Shown here one piece after another: positions 8,164 through 16,397 of a stretch of DNA of 64,000 bases (its first letter is position 1; each line of letters starts with the position of its first letter). The translations under genes were made by a program, and so were the position numbers. Below the pieces are notes generated by a model. It ran no database searches and was not told the DNA's origin. It worked only from the letters and a program-made list of their open reading frames with translations. The stretch comes from DIGJ01 sp031553075 (GTDB lineage: Bacteria > Bacillota > Clostridia > Lachnospirales > Lachnospiraceae): contig JAVBLX010000087.1 of NCBI GenBank assembly GCA_031553075.1, positions 4,036-68,035 of the forward strand, given 5' to 3'.

Positions 8164-10191
8164 TTATTCAAAGTATTCTTCGCTTTTATTCTCCCTAATA
8201 AATCTCCCAACATCCTCAATATCCTCCGTCACCGGCATGTTAGGCAATACCGCCAGCACATCCTTCCGATATCTGCCACAAGCTCCCACACGACTGTCCA
8301 AAATCGAGAACACAGTTGTATCATCTTCCTTACGCACCCCTCGACCAACCCACTGCCTTAATTTAATCAACATCGCCGGTATCACCTCATCCCTTTGATA
8401 TTGCTTCCTGCTCCCATAATTCAAACTCGCCTGCTCCGAAACCGCATCCGGCACTGGAAATGGCAGTTTCACAATAATCACACTGGACAAAATATCCCCA
8501 GGCAAATCAATTCCTTCCCCCGCACTGTCACTGGCAAATAACACACCATTTCCGCTTTTTCTAAAATCAGAAACAGATGAAAGCCTGCCCCTTATCATAG
8601 AAAACATTGGGAACCGGCTCACTCTTTTCTTTACTTCAAAAAATGTCCGTTCCATCATGCGATAAGAGGTAAATAATATCAGTGTATGTCCATGAGTCTG
8701 ATACAAAAGTGCTTCAATCTCTCCAACCACTCCCAGCAAATAATCATCATCCTTATAATCCGGGAATGGCATTTCCTTTGGTATATAAAGCAAACAATGC
8801 CGTTCATAATCAAATGGTGATTCAACGCTAATTCCGGATATCTTTCTTAATCCGTTTGGTATCCCTGTATTACGAATAAAATGACTGAAATCTCCACCTA
8901 CAGACATGGTTGCGGATGTTAAGATATAAGCGATACCTTTATTCCACAGATCATTTTTCAGCTCCTCTCCCAACATCTTAGGGATTCCCCATAACACTAA
9001 CCCATTGCTTGACGTTTCTGCCCAAAAGATAAAATCATTCTTATTTAAAAGCACACTCACCTTTTCCAACTTCTCATCAATCCGGCTGACCAGTCTCTCA
9101 TAATAATCCTGCTTTGCCTTGTCAGCCGTAAAGAAAAGCACTGACAGCTTTTGCAACAGCTTAGTCAGTGCCCTTAATCTTTGTATCATTTCATAGGTAT
9201 AAACAACTGGAAAACTTCCATTCTCATACCGCTCCTCGTTTTCGTTGCATATCAATTCAAATAATTTCTGTTTATGATCAACCATATCATTACAAAGTTT
9301 TCGAATATTCCGTCTGTCCGGATGATGATTTCCAACTGACCGGTGAATACTGACCGCCAAACGATTCAACTCTTGTTCTTCCAGGCACACTCCATACATT
9401 TGCCTGGCTGCCTCAATGATTTTATGTGCTTCATCAAAAACAGCAACTCCATATGCTGGTAGAAGCCTGCTCTTTCCATTCTTTATATTTAATGTATCCG
9501 CTAATACAAAGTTATGGTTGGCAATCTGAAAGTCATAACTGCAGACCCGGCATTTTCTGGTATATCGCTTATATTGGCACATCGCAGAAAATCCACAATG
9601 TAAATGGCACTGTTCAACACAGATTCTTTCTTTCACATAATCACTGACTGGCACAGTATCCAGGTCAATGGATCTTACCCCATCCCGCAGTTCAGAGAGC
9701 AAAGTAATGATTTCCCTTTCCTCTGGATCATTGTGATGTATAAGCGACATCATATAGTCAGTCAGCCTGCTGTCACAGGCAAAATGTGACTTTCCTTTTC
9801 GTACCACATACGTCAATGGTCTATCAATAATATGCTCTGCCATCAATATAGAAGAAATCTGTGGTATGTACTCTTCGGTCAATGCTTTTTGTAATGCCAC
9901 GGTAGAAGTCGAAATGACCGCTGGAAGTTTATACATGGAGAACAAGTTATACACAGTGATTGCCATAATATAAGCATGAGTCTTTCCAGTTCCCACCCCA
10001 GCTTCGCAAAGTACCATATTATTTCTCTGTAAAGCCTTTAACATTTCTCTTGAAAGTTCTAATTGCTCTTTTCGATAATTCATTTTATATTCCGGAAGAA
10101 TATTTCGAAATATACGGATTAATAGGTCATCTGCACTTTCTTTCTGATTCCGTTCTTTCTCATCTAATATTTCATTCTTTTTTCTCTTCAT
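8164..10191 (-). CDS. DinG/XPD-like superfamily 2 DNA helicase
   Basis: A 675-residue ATP-dependent helicase. Walker A is GVGTGKT (about residues 65-71), Walker B is DEAH (253-256) and motif VI is QWVGRGVRK near residue 620. Between motifs I and II lies a cysteine cluster (Cys139, 191, 195, 199, 205, 214, 217) as in the iron-sulfur domain of XPD/DinG helicases; which four bind the cluster cannot be told by eye. SAT motif III (ILTSATMSVGG) is present. Family members unwind 5'-tailed or damaged DNA. Such helicases occur among integrative-element genes. AAGGAG precedes the ATG. It lies downstream of the sigma-like gene on the same strand. Confidence 0.9.
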   Translation of the reverse strand: MKRKKNEILDEKERNQKESADDLLIRIFRNILPEYKMNYRKEQLELSREMLKALQRNNMVLCEAGVGTGKTHAYIMAITVYNLFSMYKLPAVISTSTVALQKALTEEYIPQISSILMAEHIIDRPLTYVVRKGKSHFACDSRLTDYMMSLIHHNDPEEREIITLLSELRDGVRSIDLDTVPVSDYVKERICVEQCHLHCGFSAMCQYKRYTRKCRVCSYDFQIANHNFVLADTLNIKNGKSRLLPAYGVAVFDEAHKIIEAARQMYGVCLEEQELNRLAVSIHRSVGNHHPDRRNIRKLCNDMVDHKQKLFELICNENEERYENGSFPVVYTYEMIQRLRALTKLLQKLSVLFFTADKAKQDYYERLVSRIDEKLEKVSVLLNKNDFIFWAETSSNGLVLWGIPKMLGEELKNDLWNKGIAYILTSATMSVGGDFSHFIRNTGIPNGLRKISGISVESPFDYERHCLLYIPKEMPFPDYKDDDYLLGVVGEIEALLYQTHGHTLILFTSYRMMERTFFEVKKRVSRFPMFSMIRGRLSSVSDFRKSGNGVLFASDSAGEGIDLPGDILSSVIIVKLPFPVPDAVSEQASLNYGSRKQYQRDEVIPAMLIKLRQWVGRGVRKEDDTTVFSILDSRVGACGRYRKDVLAVLPNMPVTEDIEDVGRFIRENKSEEYFE

Positions 10192-10748
10192 GTGTTCCGT
10201 CTCCTTATCTTTTCACTCATTTGGTATCAACTGAAAAATAGCTATCAGCTGTTCCTTGCTGGCTACAGCTCTTTCAGCCAGCTATATTTTTAAAGTGCAA
10301 GTAGCGTTCCGCTGGTCAGGCGGACACCATAGAAGCCGCCCCTCATTCTTTCTCAAATGAGGGTGATGCATTCTCCCCATAGCCTACGGAGCTGCCATCC
10401 ATACGATGAGTTAGGACTTGGCAGAAGTATCATGATAAAGTGACAGGGGTCATGGCAATCTGCTCCACCACAGAGCATAAGTACCGCAGACATGATTCGC
10501 ACGGCAGGAAAATAAATATCTGGTAAAGGACTAAAACCCTCCAGCTTTATCATTTTCTACCGTATGGCGTGTCCCGATGTGTCGCTTCCGGTTTCCCGCC
10601 CTGTCATCATTGTGCTATATCCGAATAAATCGGTTTCTTGCACTGCTATGAAATTGTCAATGTTCGGTGAAGAGATCTATCAAAAAAAGTTCCCTACACC
10701 TAACGTGAAAAATAAGGGGGTTTTGTACGGTATGTTTTTAAAACTTTT
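10192..10748 (-). ncRNA. Structured intergenic stretch, possible non-coding RNA
   Basis: This 557-base gap between the sigma-like gene and the helicase is less AT-rich than the other gaps and carries clean hairpins: GCTGGCT/AGCCAGC at 10258-10282 and CCCTCATT/AATGAGGG at 10340-10363, plus a distant pair TACCGTA (about 10559) with TACGGTA (about 10726). The longest minus-strand frame (10353-10553, 66 codons) has a cysteine-rich stretch but no family I recognise and no good RBS. It may be a structured RNA, the 5' leader of the helicase mRNA, or a decayed element gene. Confidence 0.3.
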
Positions 10749-11225
10749 TTATTTTTTTTTAAATTTTTTAATTTTCTTTCTTGCTAACACCAGACTGTCA
10801 TAGACCGAACGGAAATGAACGCCCTCTAAATTAGCGATTTTCCGGCAGCTTAATCCCTTGTAAACACATAAATAAAGCCGTCTTGCCTGTTTTGGGGTCA
10901 TATTCTTAAAAACCGCTTCTTCAAACATCCTTTCATCCTGCTGTTCTATGTACATATTCTCTAACGTCTTGGTTGCCAGTTTGTCCGATTCTTCTAATTT
11001 ATTAAGCGGCACATTCTTTCGGGTCTGGGCATAATCTTTTCTGTCCTGCTCCATATACATTTCATCAGAAAGCTGTTTCAACAATTGAAAATCTTCTTCT
11101 GACTTGTCTGGATTTTCTCTGAGATAATCTTCCAGAGTAACTTCAATTACCTCATCAGCAAAGCGGTATACAATCCCATTGCTGAATTTGTTCAGTGCAT
11201 AATCATTATCTGTATAATTTTTCAC
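10749..11225 (-). CDS. Sigma-70-like regulator with a region-4 type HTH
   Basis: A 158-residue protein. The C-terminal third (MTPKQARRLYLCVYKGLSCR, then KIANLEGVHFRSVYDSLVLA) reads as a sigma region 4 or related helix-turn-helix that would contact a -35 element; the N-terminal two thirds are acidic and lack a clear region 2. Similar sigma-70-like proteins occur in Firmicutes integrative elements, where they are thought to control element genes. The start is GTG, set by GGAGG nine bases upstream; no in-frame ATG lies nearby. That GGAGG is the 3' arm of a perfect inverted repeat (11235-11272), so translation may be gated by RNA structure. The C-terminus is a lysine-rich tail. Confidence 0.75.
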   Translation of the reverse strand: MKNYTDNDYALNKFSNGIVYRFADEVIEVTLEDYLRENPDKSEEDFQLLKQLSDEMYMEQDRKDYAQTRKNVPLNKLEESDKLATKTLENMYIEQQDERMFEEAVFKNMTPKQARRLYLCVYKGLSCRKIANLEGVHFRSVYDSLVLARKKIKKFKKK

Positions 11226-11234
11226 CTTTCTTTT

Positions 11235-11272
11235 CCTCCAATCAGTCTGTTTTTGTACAAACTGATTGGAGG
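11235..11272 (-). promoter_or_regulatory. Perfect 12-bp hairpin sequestering the Shine-Dalgarno
   Basis: On the transcribed strand CCTCCAATCAGT, a 14-base loop, then ACTGATTGGAGG. The last five bases, GGAGG, are the only plausible ribosome binding site of the sigma-like gene, nine bases from its GTG. The 5' arm is an exact anti-Shine-Dalgarno. In the folded state the gene should be poorly translated. The opening signal (temperature, a protein, a translating ribosome) is not visible. Confidence 0.6.
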
Positions 11273-11329
11273 CGCACGGGTTTTATAAGCACATTGGCTT
11301 GTCAGAAAATGTTGAATTTTGTCGAACGA

Positions 11330-11376
11330 AAAAAGAGGGCAGTTCACTTGACGTAAAATCAAGCAAACTGCCCCCT
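11330..11376 (-). terminator. Strong rho-independent terminator
   Basis: GGGCAGTT at 11338-11345 pairs with AACTGCCC near 11367-11374, extended inward by CTTGA/TCAAG with two mismatches between. On the minus strand the stem is followed by CTTTTTTCG. It insulates the sigma-like gene from upstream leftward transcription. Confidence 0.7.
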
Positions 11377-11540
11377 TATTAATTGATACTTTTATCCTCT
11401 TGTACTTTATGACAATCCCCTCAAATCGTGCATAAATAAATTATTTTATTTTTTACATATTTTGGTAAGCGAAAGAAAATTATAAATTATTAATCTGTAG
11501 AAAGTATGAATGCAATCTGTAGAATGTCTGTAGAAATAAA

Positions 11541-11574
11541 AAAACTGTGCCATTTTACCTTCGACACAGTTTTT
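11541..11574 (-). terminator. Rho-independent terminator of the response-regulator gene
   Basis: AAAACTGTG (11541-11549) pairs with CACAGTTTT (11565/6-11574). On the minus strand the stem is followed by a T-rich run. It lies about 25 bases beyond the stop codon at 11600. Confidence 0.65.
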
Positions 11575-11599
11575 CAACCTATAAATATTGTTCGTTAGA

Positions 11600-12289
11600 C
11601 TAATTATCTTGAAAAAGATATCCAACATTTTTAATTGTTCTGATAAACTGAGGGTGAGCAGAATCTTTCTCTATTTTCTTCCGCAATCCCCTTATCTGGC
11701 ACATTAAGCGGTTACTTATGCTGGAATCATTGTCACCCCATATCCTTTCATATATTTGCTCTTTCGTTAAGACCTGTTCCTGATTCATCATAAAAAGATG
11801 CAATAAATCAAACTCTGTTTTAGTCAAATAAATTTCAGTATCAAACATCTTTACTTTCCGATACATGACATCCAAAACAAAGCTCCGGCTCACCAGAGAA
11901 GTTTGAATATTATCATACGGTTGTTTCGTATATCTTTTAATCAATGCATTTACTCTGGCATAGACTTCCTCCAGTTCAAACGGTTTCGTCAAATAATCGT
12001 CTGCACCAAGACTTAATCCTTTTACCTTATCACATAACATTGTATTAGATGAAATTATAAAGATTGGCAAATCACACATGCTCCTTAATACTGATAAGAA
12101 CTCAAATTCTTTGGATTTCCGAAAAAAAGTTTCCATTATTATCAATTGATATTTCTGTCGAAAAAGATGTTTTAAGCCCTCTTTTTCTGAGCATACGTAA
12201 TAGGCATAATAACCACTTCCTTGTAAACCATACTTAAGCTTCTTGCAAATTTTCAAATCATTATCAATAATCAGAATATTCTTTTCCAT
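11600..12289 (-). CDS. OmpR/PhoB-type response regulator with Glu at the phosphorylation site
   Basis: A receiver domain plus winged-helix DNA-binding domain (229 residues). The start is the ATG of MEKNILIIDNDL, because AAGGTGAG lies nine bases upstream; an ATG three codons earlier overlaps that RBS. The receiver keeps acidic residues after beta-1 (IIDND), the Ser of beta-4 (FIISSN) and the Lys of beta-5 (LTKPFELEE), but the expected phospho-acceptor Asp is Glu53 in LIIMETFF. The C-terminal domain has the expected LTKTEFDLLHLFM and TIKNVGYLF. No histidine kinase is adjacent. Asp-to-Glu at this position can mimic phosphorylation in studied regulators, so this one may be constitutively active or phosphorylation-independent. 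Its targets are unknown; the sugar operon next door is a possibility only by position. Confidence 0.88.
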   Translation of the reverse strand: MEKNILIIDNDLKICKKLKYGLQGSGYYAYYVCSEKEGLKHLFRQKYQLIIMETFFRKSKEFEFLSVLRSMCDLPIFIISSNTMLCDKVKGLSLGADDYLTKPFELEEVYARVNALIKRYTKQPYDNIQTSLVSRSFVLDVMYRKVKMFDTEIYLTKTEFDLLHLFMMNQEQVLTKEQIYERIWGDNDSSISNRLMCQIRGLRKKIEKDSAHPQFIRTIKNVGYLFQDN

Positions 12290-12393
12290 ATGTATCATCT
12301 CACCTTACAGATTAAATGATTTATACGCATTGTTAACCCTCATGCTCCAGTTGCAACTAATATTATTCACTAATACTTTTTAAAAAGCAACCA

Positions 12394-13509
12394 CTATTCA
12401 CCTTTTACAACAATCTTTAGTCCTTCCATACTGATATTCATTTCCATTGCTTCATTAATATCAGCAAGATTATATTTATGTGTAAGCAATTCTTCTACTG
12501 GCAGCTTCCGATCTTTTGCTTCCTTTAAGAATTCCATGGCATGAATCCAGTCCTTTGCCTGATAAGTCCAGGAACCAACTACCTTGATTTCCTTATTGCA
12601 GATATCCAGATGTGGATTATATGTAGTGTCGCCATTGTTTACAAAGAAACCTAATTCACACATGGATCCGCCTCGGCGGACATAATTCCAGATAGCAGAC
12701 GCTGCCTTCGGCGATCCGGTACATTGGAATGCCATATCTGCTCCATGTCCCTTGGTAATCTCTTTAACTTTTGCTGCTGCATCCTCAGACATGAAGTTAA
12801 CCGTATGGGCTGCACCTAATTTTTCTGCCATGGCAAGACGTTTTCCGTCACCATCAACGGCAATAATATTTCTTACGCCCATGGTGCGTACAACTGTCAG
12901 CAATAAAAGTCCAATTGGACCACATCCCTGAACCAAAACATAAGAGTTGTGTTCAAAATTAAAGATTTCCTTTGCTTTTTCTACTGCATGGATAACAACA
13001 GCTGTAGGTTCAATCAGAGTACGCAAATCCACATCCATATCACTCACCTGAAAGACTACCCCTCCAGCATTAATTTTCATATATTCGCCAAACCAGCCGT
13101 TAAAATTCTTATAAGCCTCTTCTCCAGGAATCAGTCCGAATATTTCTCCGTTTTCGCAAAGATGGATTTCCTCTGGATGCATCAGGCAGGTCTCACATTC
13201 TCCACATGGCTTCAATCCCGTCACTACTTTATCTCCTATGGAAAGTGGTTTTCCATAATAATCTTTGGAAATATTCTTGCCCAGCTTAACAATTGTTCCG
13301 GTTCCTTCATGACCTAATTCTACTGGGATATAGCCAAATGGATCACCTTTGTATTCATGTACATCTGTTCCGCAGATTCCTACCTGATCTACTTTTACCA
13401 GTATCTCGTCATCTCCAACTTCCGGTATAGGAAGCTCCATAATTTCAATTTTTCGCTCTCCTGTTAGTACTGCAATTTTTGCTTTTTCTGGAATTTCATA
13501 ACCTGTCAT
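12394..13509 (-). CDS. Zinc-dependent polyol (sorbitol/threonine-type) dehydrogenase
   Basis: A 371-residue medium-chain NAD(P)-dependent dehydrogenase. Catalytic zinc ligands are Cys46 (QVGICGTDVHEYKG) and His67-Glu68 (LGHEGTG). The structural zinc lobe has Cys102, Cys105, Cys108 and about Cys118. The nucleotide-binding fold has GCGPIG followed by an acidic residue at the end of the next strand (IIAVDGD), which favours NAD. Family members oxidise a secondary alcohol of a polyol or amino acid to a ketone. It is the last gene of the aldolase-isomerase-kinase run, so it likely feeds a ketose into the pathway or reduces one. AGGAGG lies before the ATG. Confidence 0.85.
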   Translation of the reverse strand: MTGYEIPEKAKIAVLTGERKIEIMELPIPEVGDDEILVKVDQVGICGTDVHEYKGDPFGYIPVELGHEGTGTIVKLGKNISKDYYGKPLSIGDKVVTGLKPCGECETCLMHPEEIHLCENGEIFGLIPGEEAYKNFNGWFGEYMKINAGGVVFQVSDMDVDLRTLIEPTAVVIHAVEKAKEIFNFEHNSYVLVQGCGPIGLLLLTVVRTMGVRNIIAVDGDGKRLAMAEKLGAAHTVNFMSEDAAAKVKEITKGHGADMAFQCTGSPKAASAIWNYVRRGGSMCELGFFVNNGDTTYNPHLDICNKEIKVVGSWTYQAKDWIHAMEFLKEAKDRKLPVEELLTHKYNLADINEAMEMNISMEGLKIVVKGE

Positions 13510-13636
13510 TTTTAAATCCTCCTAAATTCTACTTAAAATTTAAACATCTTTTTAAATTACCAGACACGTTCCATCTCATCATCTTCAACGTTCTAATAAC
13601 TGTTAAACAACGCTTAATTCTATAAACAGCTTTTAA

Positions 13637-14620
13637 CTATACGTTTCCGCTTAGCATTGTAACCTTTACCTGATAAATTTTCTTCTCACCTGGCTCAATA
13701 AACTTTAACAATCCTTTTTGGCGCATCACATCCCGCCCGTCCGGATAGCAATTTCCGCACTCCAGTCCCAAAACATAATCCCGAACACCCATCATTTTCC
13801 ATTCCACAAAGCTGTCCAGCTGGTTCAGATCATATTCAATTTTGAGTCCGCAGCCAATTTTGGGCTGGTAGATGGATGCCGTTCCTAGTTGGGTTTCCTG
13901 ACAATCAAACTGGTGATAATAGCACCGCTCTTCATATCCGGCCTGAGGTTTTTCCATCTTCATCCAATTCGCTATATCTTCCGCTGCATGGTCATTTCTT
14001 GGCAGTACTTCTTTGGATGAAATGTCCACTACACTGTCCTCATCCAGCAATGGGTATCCCATATTCATATGATACAGGATTTCCAATGGCTGGGTAGTGT
14101 CTCCGGTATTTTCAATGGTATCTGTAATCGTAACTTCATTCTCAGCCAGACCAACCCGGATTTCCCGGTTCATTCTCAACTTTCTGGCAAACATTACTTC
14201 ATCCTTTATCACTGCCCGTACCACCAGACAGCCCTCTTCTTCCAGCCAGTATGCCTGCTCCGCCGGAAGGTTTCCAATGGTGCCATGAAGCGGCAGCCTT
14301 TCTCCCTGATCCATGCAGGGTGAGCCAACGGCCTCCAATCCACAGGTGGTTAAAAAACCTGCCGTAAATGATTTCAGCCAATTGCTGTCGGTACTCTCGT
14401 AATATGCGGGTGCCACATATCCACAAGGAGATAAATAGCTCATGTTGATTCCCCGAAACTTTAATCTTGATATGTCAGCGGCTCTGTCTAAGGAAATCAC
14501 CAGCTCTAAGCCTTTCCCATTGTTCACCTCCAAAAGCCGCATCCCATCTCCCTTGCCGCCAATGAGCCGATGTTCCTCGATTCCATAATACTGCGAGTCA
14601 TGTCCCAGATAGGGATTCAT
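13637..14620 (-). CDS. DUF4432 family protein (aldose-epimerase-like fold)
   Basis: The start is the ATG of MNPYLGHDSQ, eight bases after AAGGAG; an in-frame GTG nine bases upstream overlaps the RBS. The 327-residue product reads as a galactose-mutarotase-like beta-sandwich, with GLELVISLDRAADISRLKFR near the N-terminus, TTCGLEAVGSP, EILYHMNMGYPLL and LGLECGNCYPDGR toward the C-terminus. These are typical of DUF4432 proteins, which occur in sugar-catabolism operons and are thought to act on carbohydrates, possibly as epimerases. Its place between the kinase and dehydrogenase genes supports a role in converting the same sugar. The reaction is unknown. Confidence 0.8.
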   Translation of the reverse strand: MNPYLGHDSQYYGIEEHRLIGGKGDGMRLLEVNNGKGLELVISLDRAADISRLKFRGINMSYLSPCGYVAPAYYESTDSNWLKSFTAGFLTTCGLEAVGSPCMDQGERLPLHGTIGNLPAEQAYWLEEEGCLVVRAVIKDEVMFARKLRMNREIRVGLAENEVTITDTIENTGDTTQPLEILYHMNMGYPLLDEDSVVDISSKEVLPRNDHAAEDIANWMKMEKPQAGYEERCYYHQFDCQETQLGTASIYQPKIGCGLKIEYDLNQLDSFVEWKMMGVRDYVLGLECGNCYPDGRDVMRQKGLLKFIEPGEKKIYQVKVTMLSGNV

Positions 14621-14654
14621 ACTCTTCACTCCTTCCTGTTTTCTTTCATTCTGC

Positions 14655-16220
14655 TTACATAAGAGGTCTTACTGCCTCATATACCTTTGCATAACGCTGA
14701 TATTCCTTTTGATATATTTCGTACATTTCGGGTCTTGGCCAGTAAGTGTCCGCTTCCTCTACCATATGTACTGCTGCATCATCAAGGTCCTCAAATACAC
14801 CAATGGCGATTCCCGTCAGCATTGCGCAACCTACTGTTCCTGCGTCCACTGTTTTTAACGCTGTAATGGGAATATTAAGCATATCCGCCTTCATCTGCAT
14901 CCACTCTTTGGAGTGTGCACCACCGCCAGTCGCATTCATTCTAGTAAAGCAACTGCCCGAACCTTTTAATGCCTGAACATTCAAGTTCATCTCGTAAACC
15001 ACGCCCTCCATACAGCCACGATAAATATCCGCTACTGAAGTGCCCGTTGTGATTCCCAGAATTGCCCCTTTAGAGCCGGTATCCATGTAAGGTGTCGCCG
15101 CTCCGGCAAAGTGCGGCAATACCAACAAACCGGTCGGGAGTTGCGACACAAATGTAAAAACCTCCGCAGTTTCTTCTGTATCCTCTGTGTCTTCCGTATC
15201 TTCTTTATGTCTAGATTTTTCACAATAAACATGCTCTAAATAAGTGTTTACTGATATCCCCGTTGCCCTGGCTATCTCCTTTTCTTTCTTGGCCAACGTT
15301 TCCGTACACCATTGCAGCAATGCCCCGCCGGTGTAAGAAAACGCATAAGCCACATATTTTCCTGGAATCACATATGGCACAATGGAAAAATATCCATCAT
15401 ACATAACGTCAACATCCGGCATAGTATCAAAAATCGGTGTAATACACTCAACGGTTCCCGCACCATCCACTGCAACAGAAGAGTCAAAGGCGCCTGCACC
15501 AACTGCTGCTGCCACCTGGTCGTGGCTGACCGATACGATATGGGTATGATCCGCCAGTCCGGTGCGGACTGCCGCTGCACGACTGATGATACCAGCATCG
15601 GTTCCGGTAGGAACTGGCTTTGACAGTTTGTCAGCATCAACACCGGCCGCCTCAAAAATCTCCTCACTCCACTCTAATTTAGCAATATCAAACGCCATGG
15701 TTCTGGTAGCAAGGGAATAATCAATTTGACGAATACCGGTCAGATGGTAAACAACATAGTCTTCCATCAGGAAAATGTATGCTGCTTCTTTATAAATATC
15801 TGGCTGATTATCCTTCATCCACATAATCTTGGCAATACTGTACATCTCATGGGGGCGAAGTCCGGTAATCGCGGCAATGTGCTTGCCGCCCAACTGCTCT
15901 GTCAGCCTCTGGCACTGTTCACTGCCTCTGGGGTCGGTGTAGAGCATGGCAGAATGAAGTGGTTTTCCGGTATTGTCTGTCATCACAAAGGTCTCGCCAA
16001 AGCTGGTCACGCCGACACCGGCAATATCCGGGTATTTTAACGCCATTTCACTCAATACACCATAGACACCATCCATAATAGTAGACACATCTACTTCATG
16101 ACCACTGACGGCACGGCGCACCGGATAATCCTGATAGGACTTATCCAGATATTCACCGTTTTCACTAAAAACCGTACATTTGCAGCCAGTTGTTCCAATA
16201 TCTAATCCTGCAATTTTCAT
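14655..16220 (-). CDS. FGGY-family carbohydrate kinase (xylulokinase-like)
   Basis: A 521-residue sugar kinase with the N-terminal phosphate block MKIAGLDIGTTGCKCTVF and the C-terminal FGGY block NATGGGAHSKEWMQMKADML. SVSHDQVAAAVGAGA is the catalytic-Asp region (HDQ). The substrate is probably a ketose made by the neighbouring isomerase; xylulose-type specificity is a guess. Around residues 336-350 there is an acidic tandem insert (EDT three times, then EET) not expected in FGGY kinases; it lies before VFTFVSQLPTGLLVLPHFAG. The gene is 35 bases upstream of the DUF4432 gene. Confidence 0.88.
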   Translation of the reverse strand: MKIAGLDIGTTGCKCTVFSENGEYLDKSYQDYPVRRAVSGHEVDVSTIMDGVYGVLSEMALKYPDIAGVGVTSFGETFVMTDNTGKPLHSAMLYTDPRGSEQCQRLTEQLGGKHIAAITGLRPHEMYSIAKIMWMKDNQPDIYKEAAYIFLMEDYVVYHLTGIRQIDYSLATRTMAFDIAKLEWSEEIFEAAGVDADKLSKPVPTGTDAGIISRAAAVRTGLADHTHIVSVSHDQVAAAVGAGAFDSSVAVDGAGTVECITPIFDTMPDVDVMYDGYFSIVPYVIPGKYVAYAFSYTGGALLQWCTETLAKKEKEIARATGISVNTYLEHVYCEKSRHKEDTEDTEDTEETAEVFTFVSQLPTGLLVLPHFAGAATPYMDTGSKGAILGITTGTSVADIYRGCMEGVVYEMNLNVQALKGSGSCFTRMNATGGGAHSKEWMQMKADMLNIPITALKTVDAGTVGCAMLTGIAIGVFEDLDDAAVHMVEEADTYWPRPEMYEIYQKEYQRYAKVYEAVRPLM

Positions 16221-16262
16221 AATAAAAACCCCTTAAATTTTCTCCATAAGACACAGATACTA

Positions 16263-16277
16263 TGTGACTAAGTCACA
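16263..16277. promoter_or_regulatory. Perfect 15-bp palindrome, possible operator
   Basis: TGTGACT, A, AGTCACA in the gap between the isomerase and kinase genes. There is no T run, so it is not a terminator. It resembles a binding site for a dimeric regulator. Confidence 0.35.
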
Positions 16278-16349
16278 CCCGCATCCTACATTCATTCGCA
16301 TTCCGTCCAATCGTCCTTCATGCTCATGTCTGTACATTCGTCAAGCAGG

Positions 16350-16382
16350 ACGAAGAATCAATGCAAGCATAATTCTTCGTCT
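16350..16382 (-). other. Perfect 10-bp hairpin between isomerase and kinase genes
   Basis: GACGAAGAAT at about 16350-16359 and ATTCTTCGTC at about 16373-16382 enclose a 13-base loop, just past the isomerase stop codon. Without a T run it may stabilise or attenuate the mRNA segment and so change the isomerase-to-kinase ratio. Confidence 0.45.
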
Positions 16383-16397
16383 GCTTTCCAGATTGTC

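Larger units (their letters stand above)
11273..11599. other. Intergenic region holding two terminators
   Basis: Apart from the two hairpins listed separately, this is AT-rich DNA. The small minus-strand frame at 11446-11628 overlaps the end of the response-regulator gene and has no RBS. Confidence 0.5.

Noticed and set aside
8071..8361. 96-codon plus-strand open frame
   Set aside because: Covers the MazF-like start region and the helicase 3' end in antisense; no RBS.
10353..10553. 66-codon minus-strand open frame with Cys-rich stretch
   Set aside because: No RBS and no recognised family; kept only as part of the structured gap.
11235..11272. 12-bp inverted repeat as a terminator
   Set aside because: No T run follows the stem on the minus strand, and its 3' arm contains the downstream RBS, so a translational switch fits better.
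11446..11628. 60-codon minus-strand open frame
   Set aside because: Overlaps the response-regulator stop and both arms of its terminator; no RBS.
12949..13317. 122-codon plus-strand open frame
   Set aside because: Antisense to the zinc-dehydrogenase gene, which has intact metal-binding residues.
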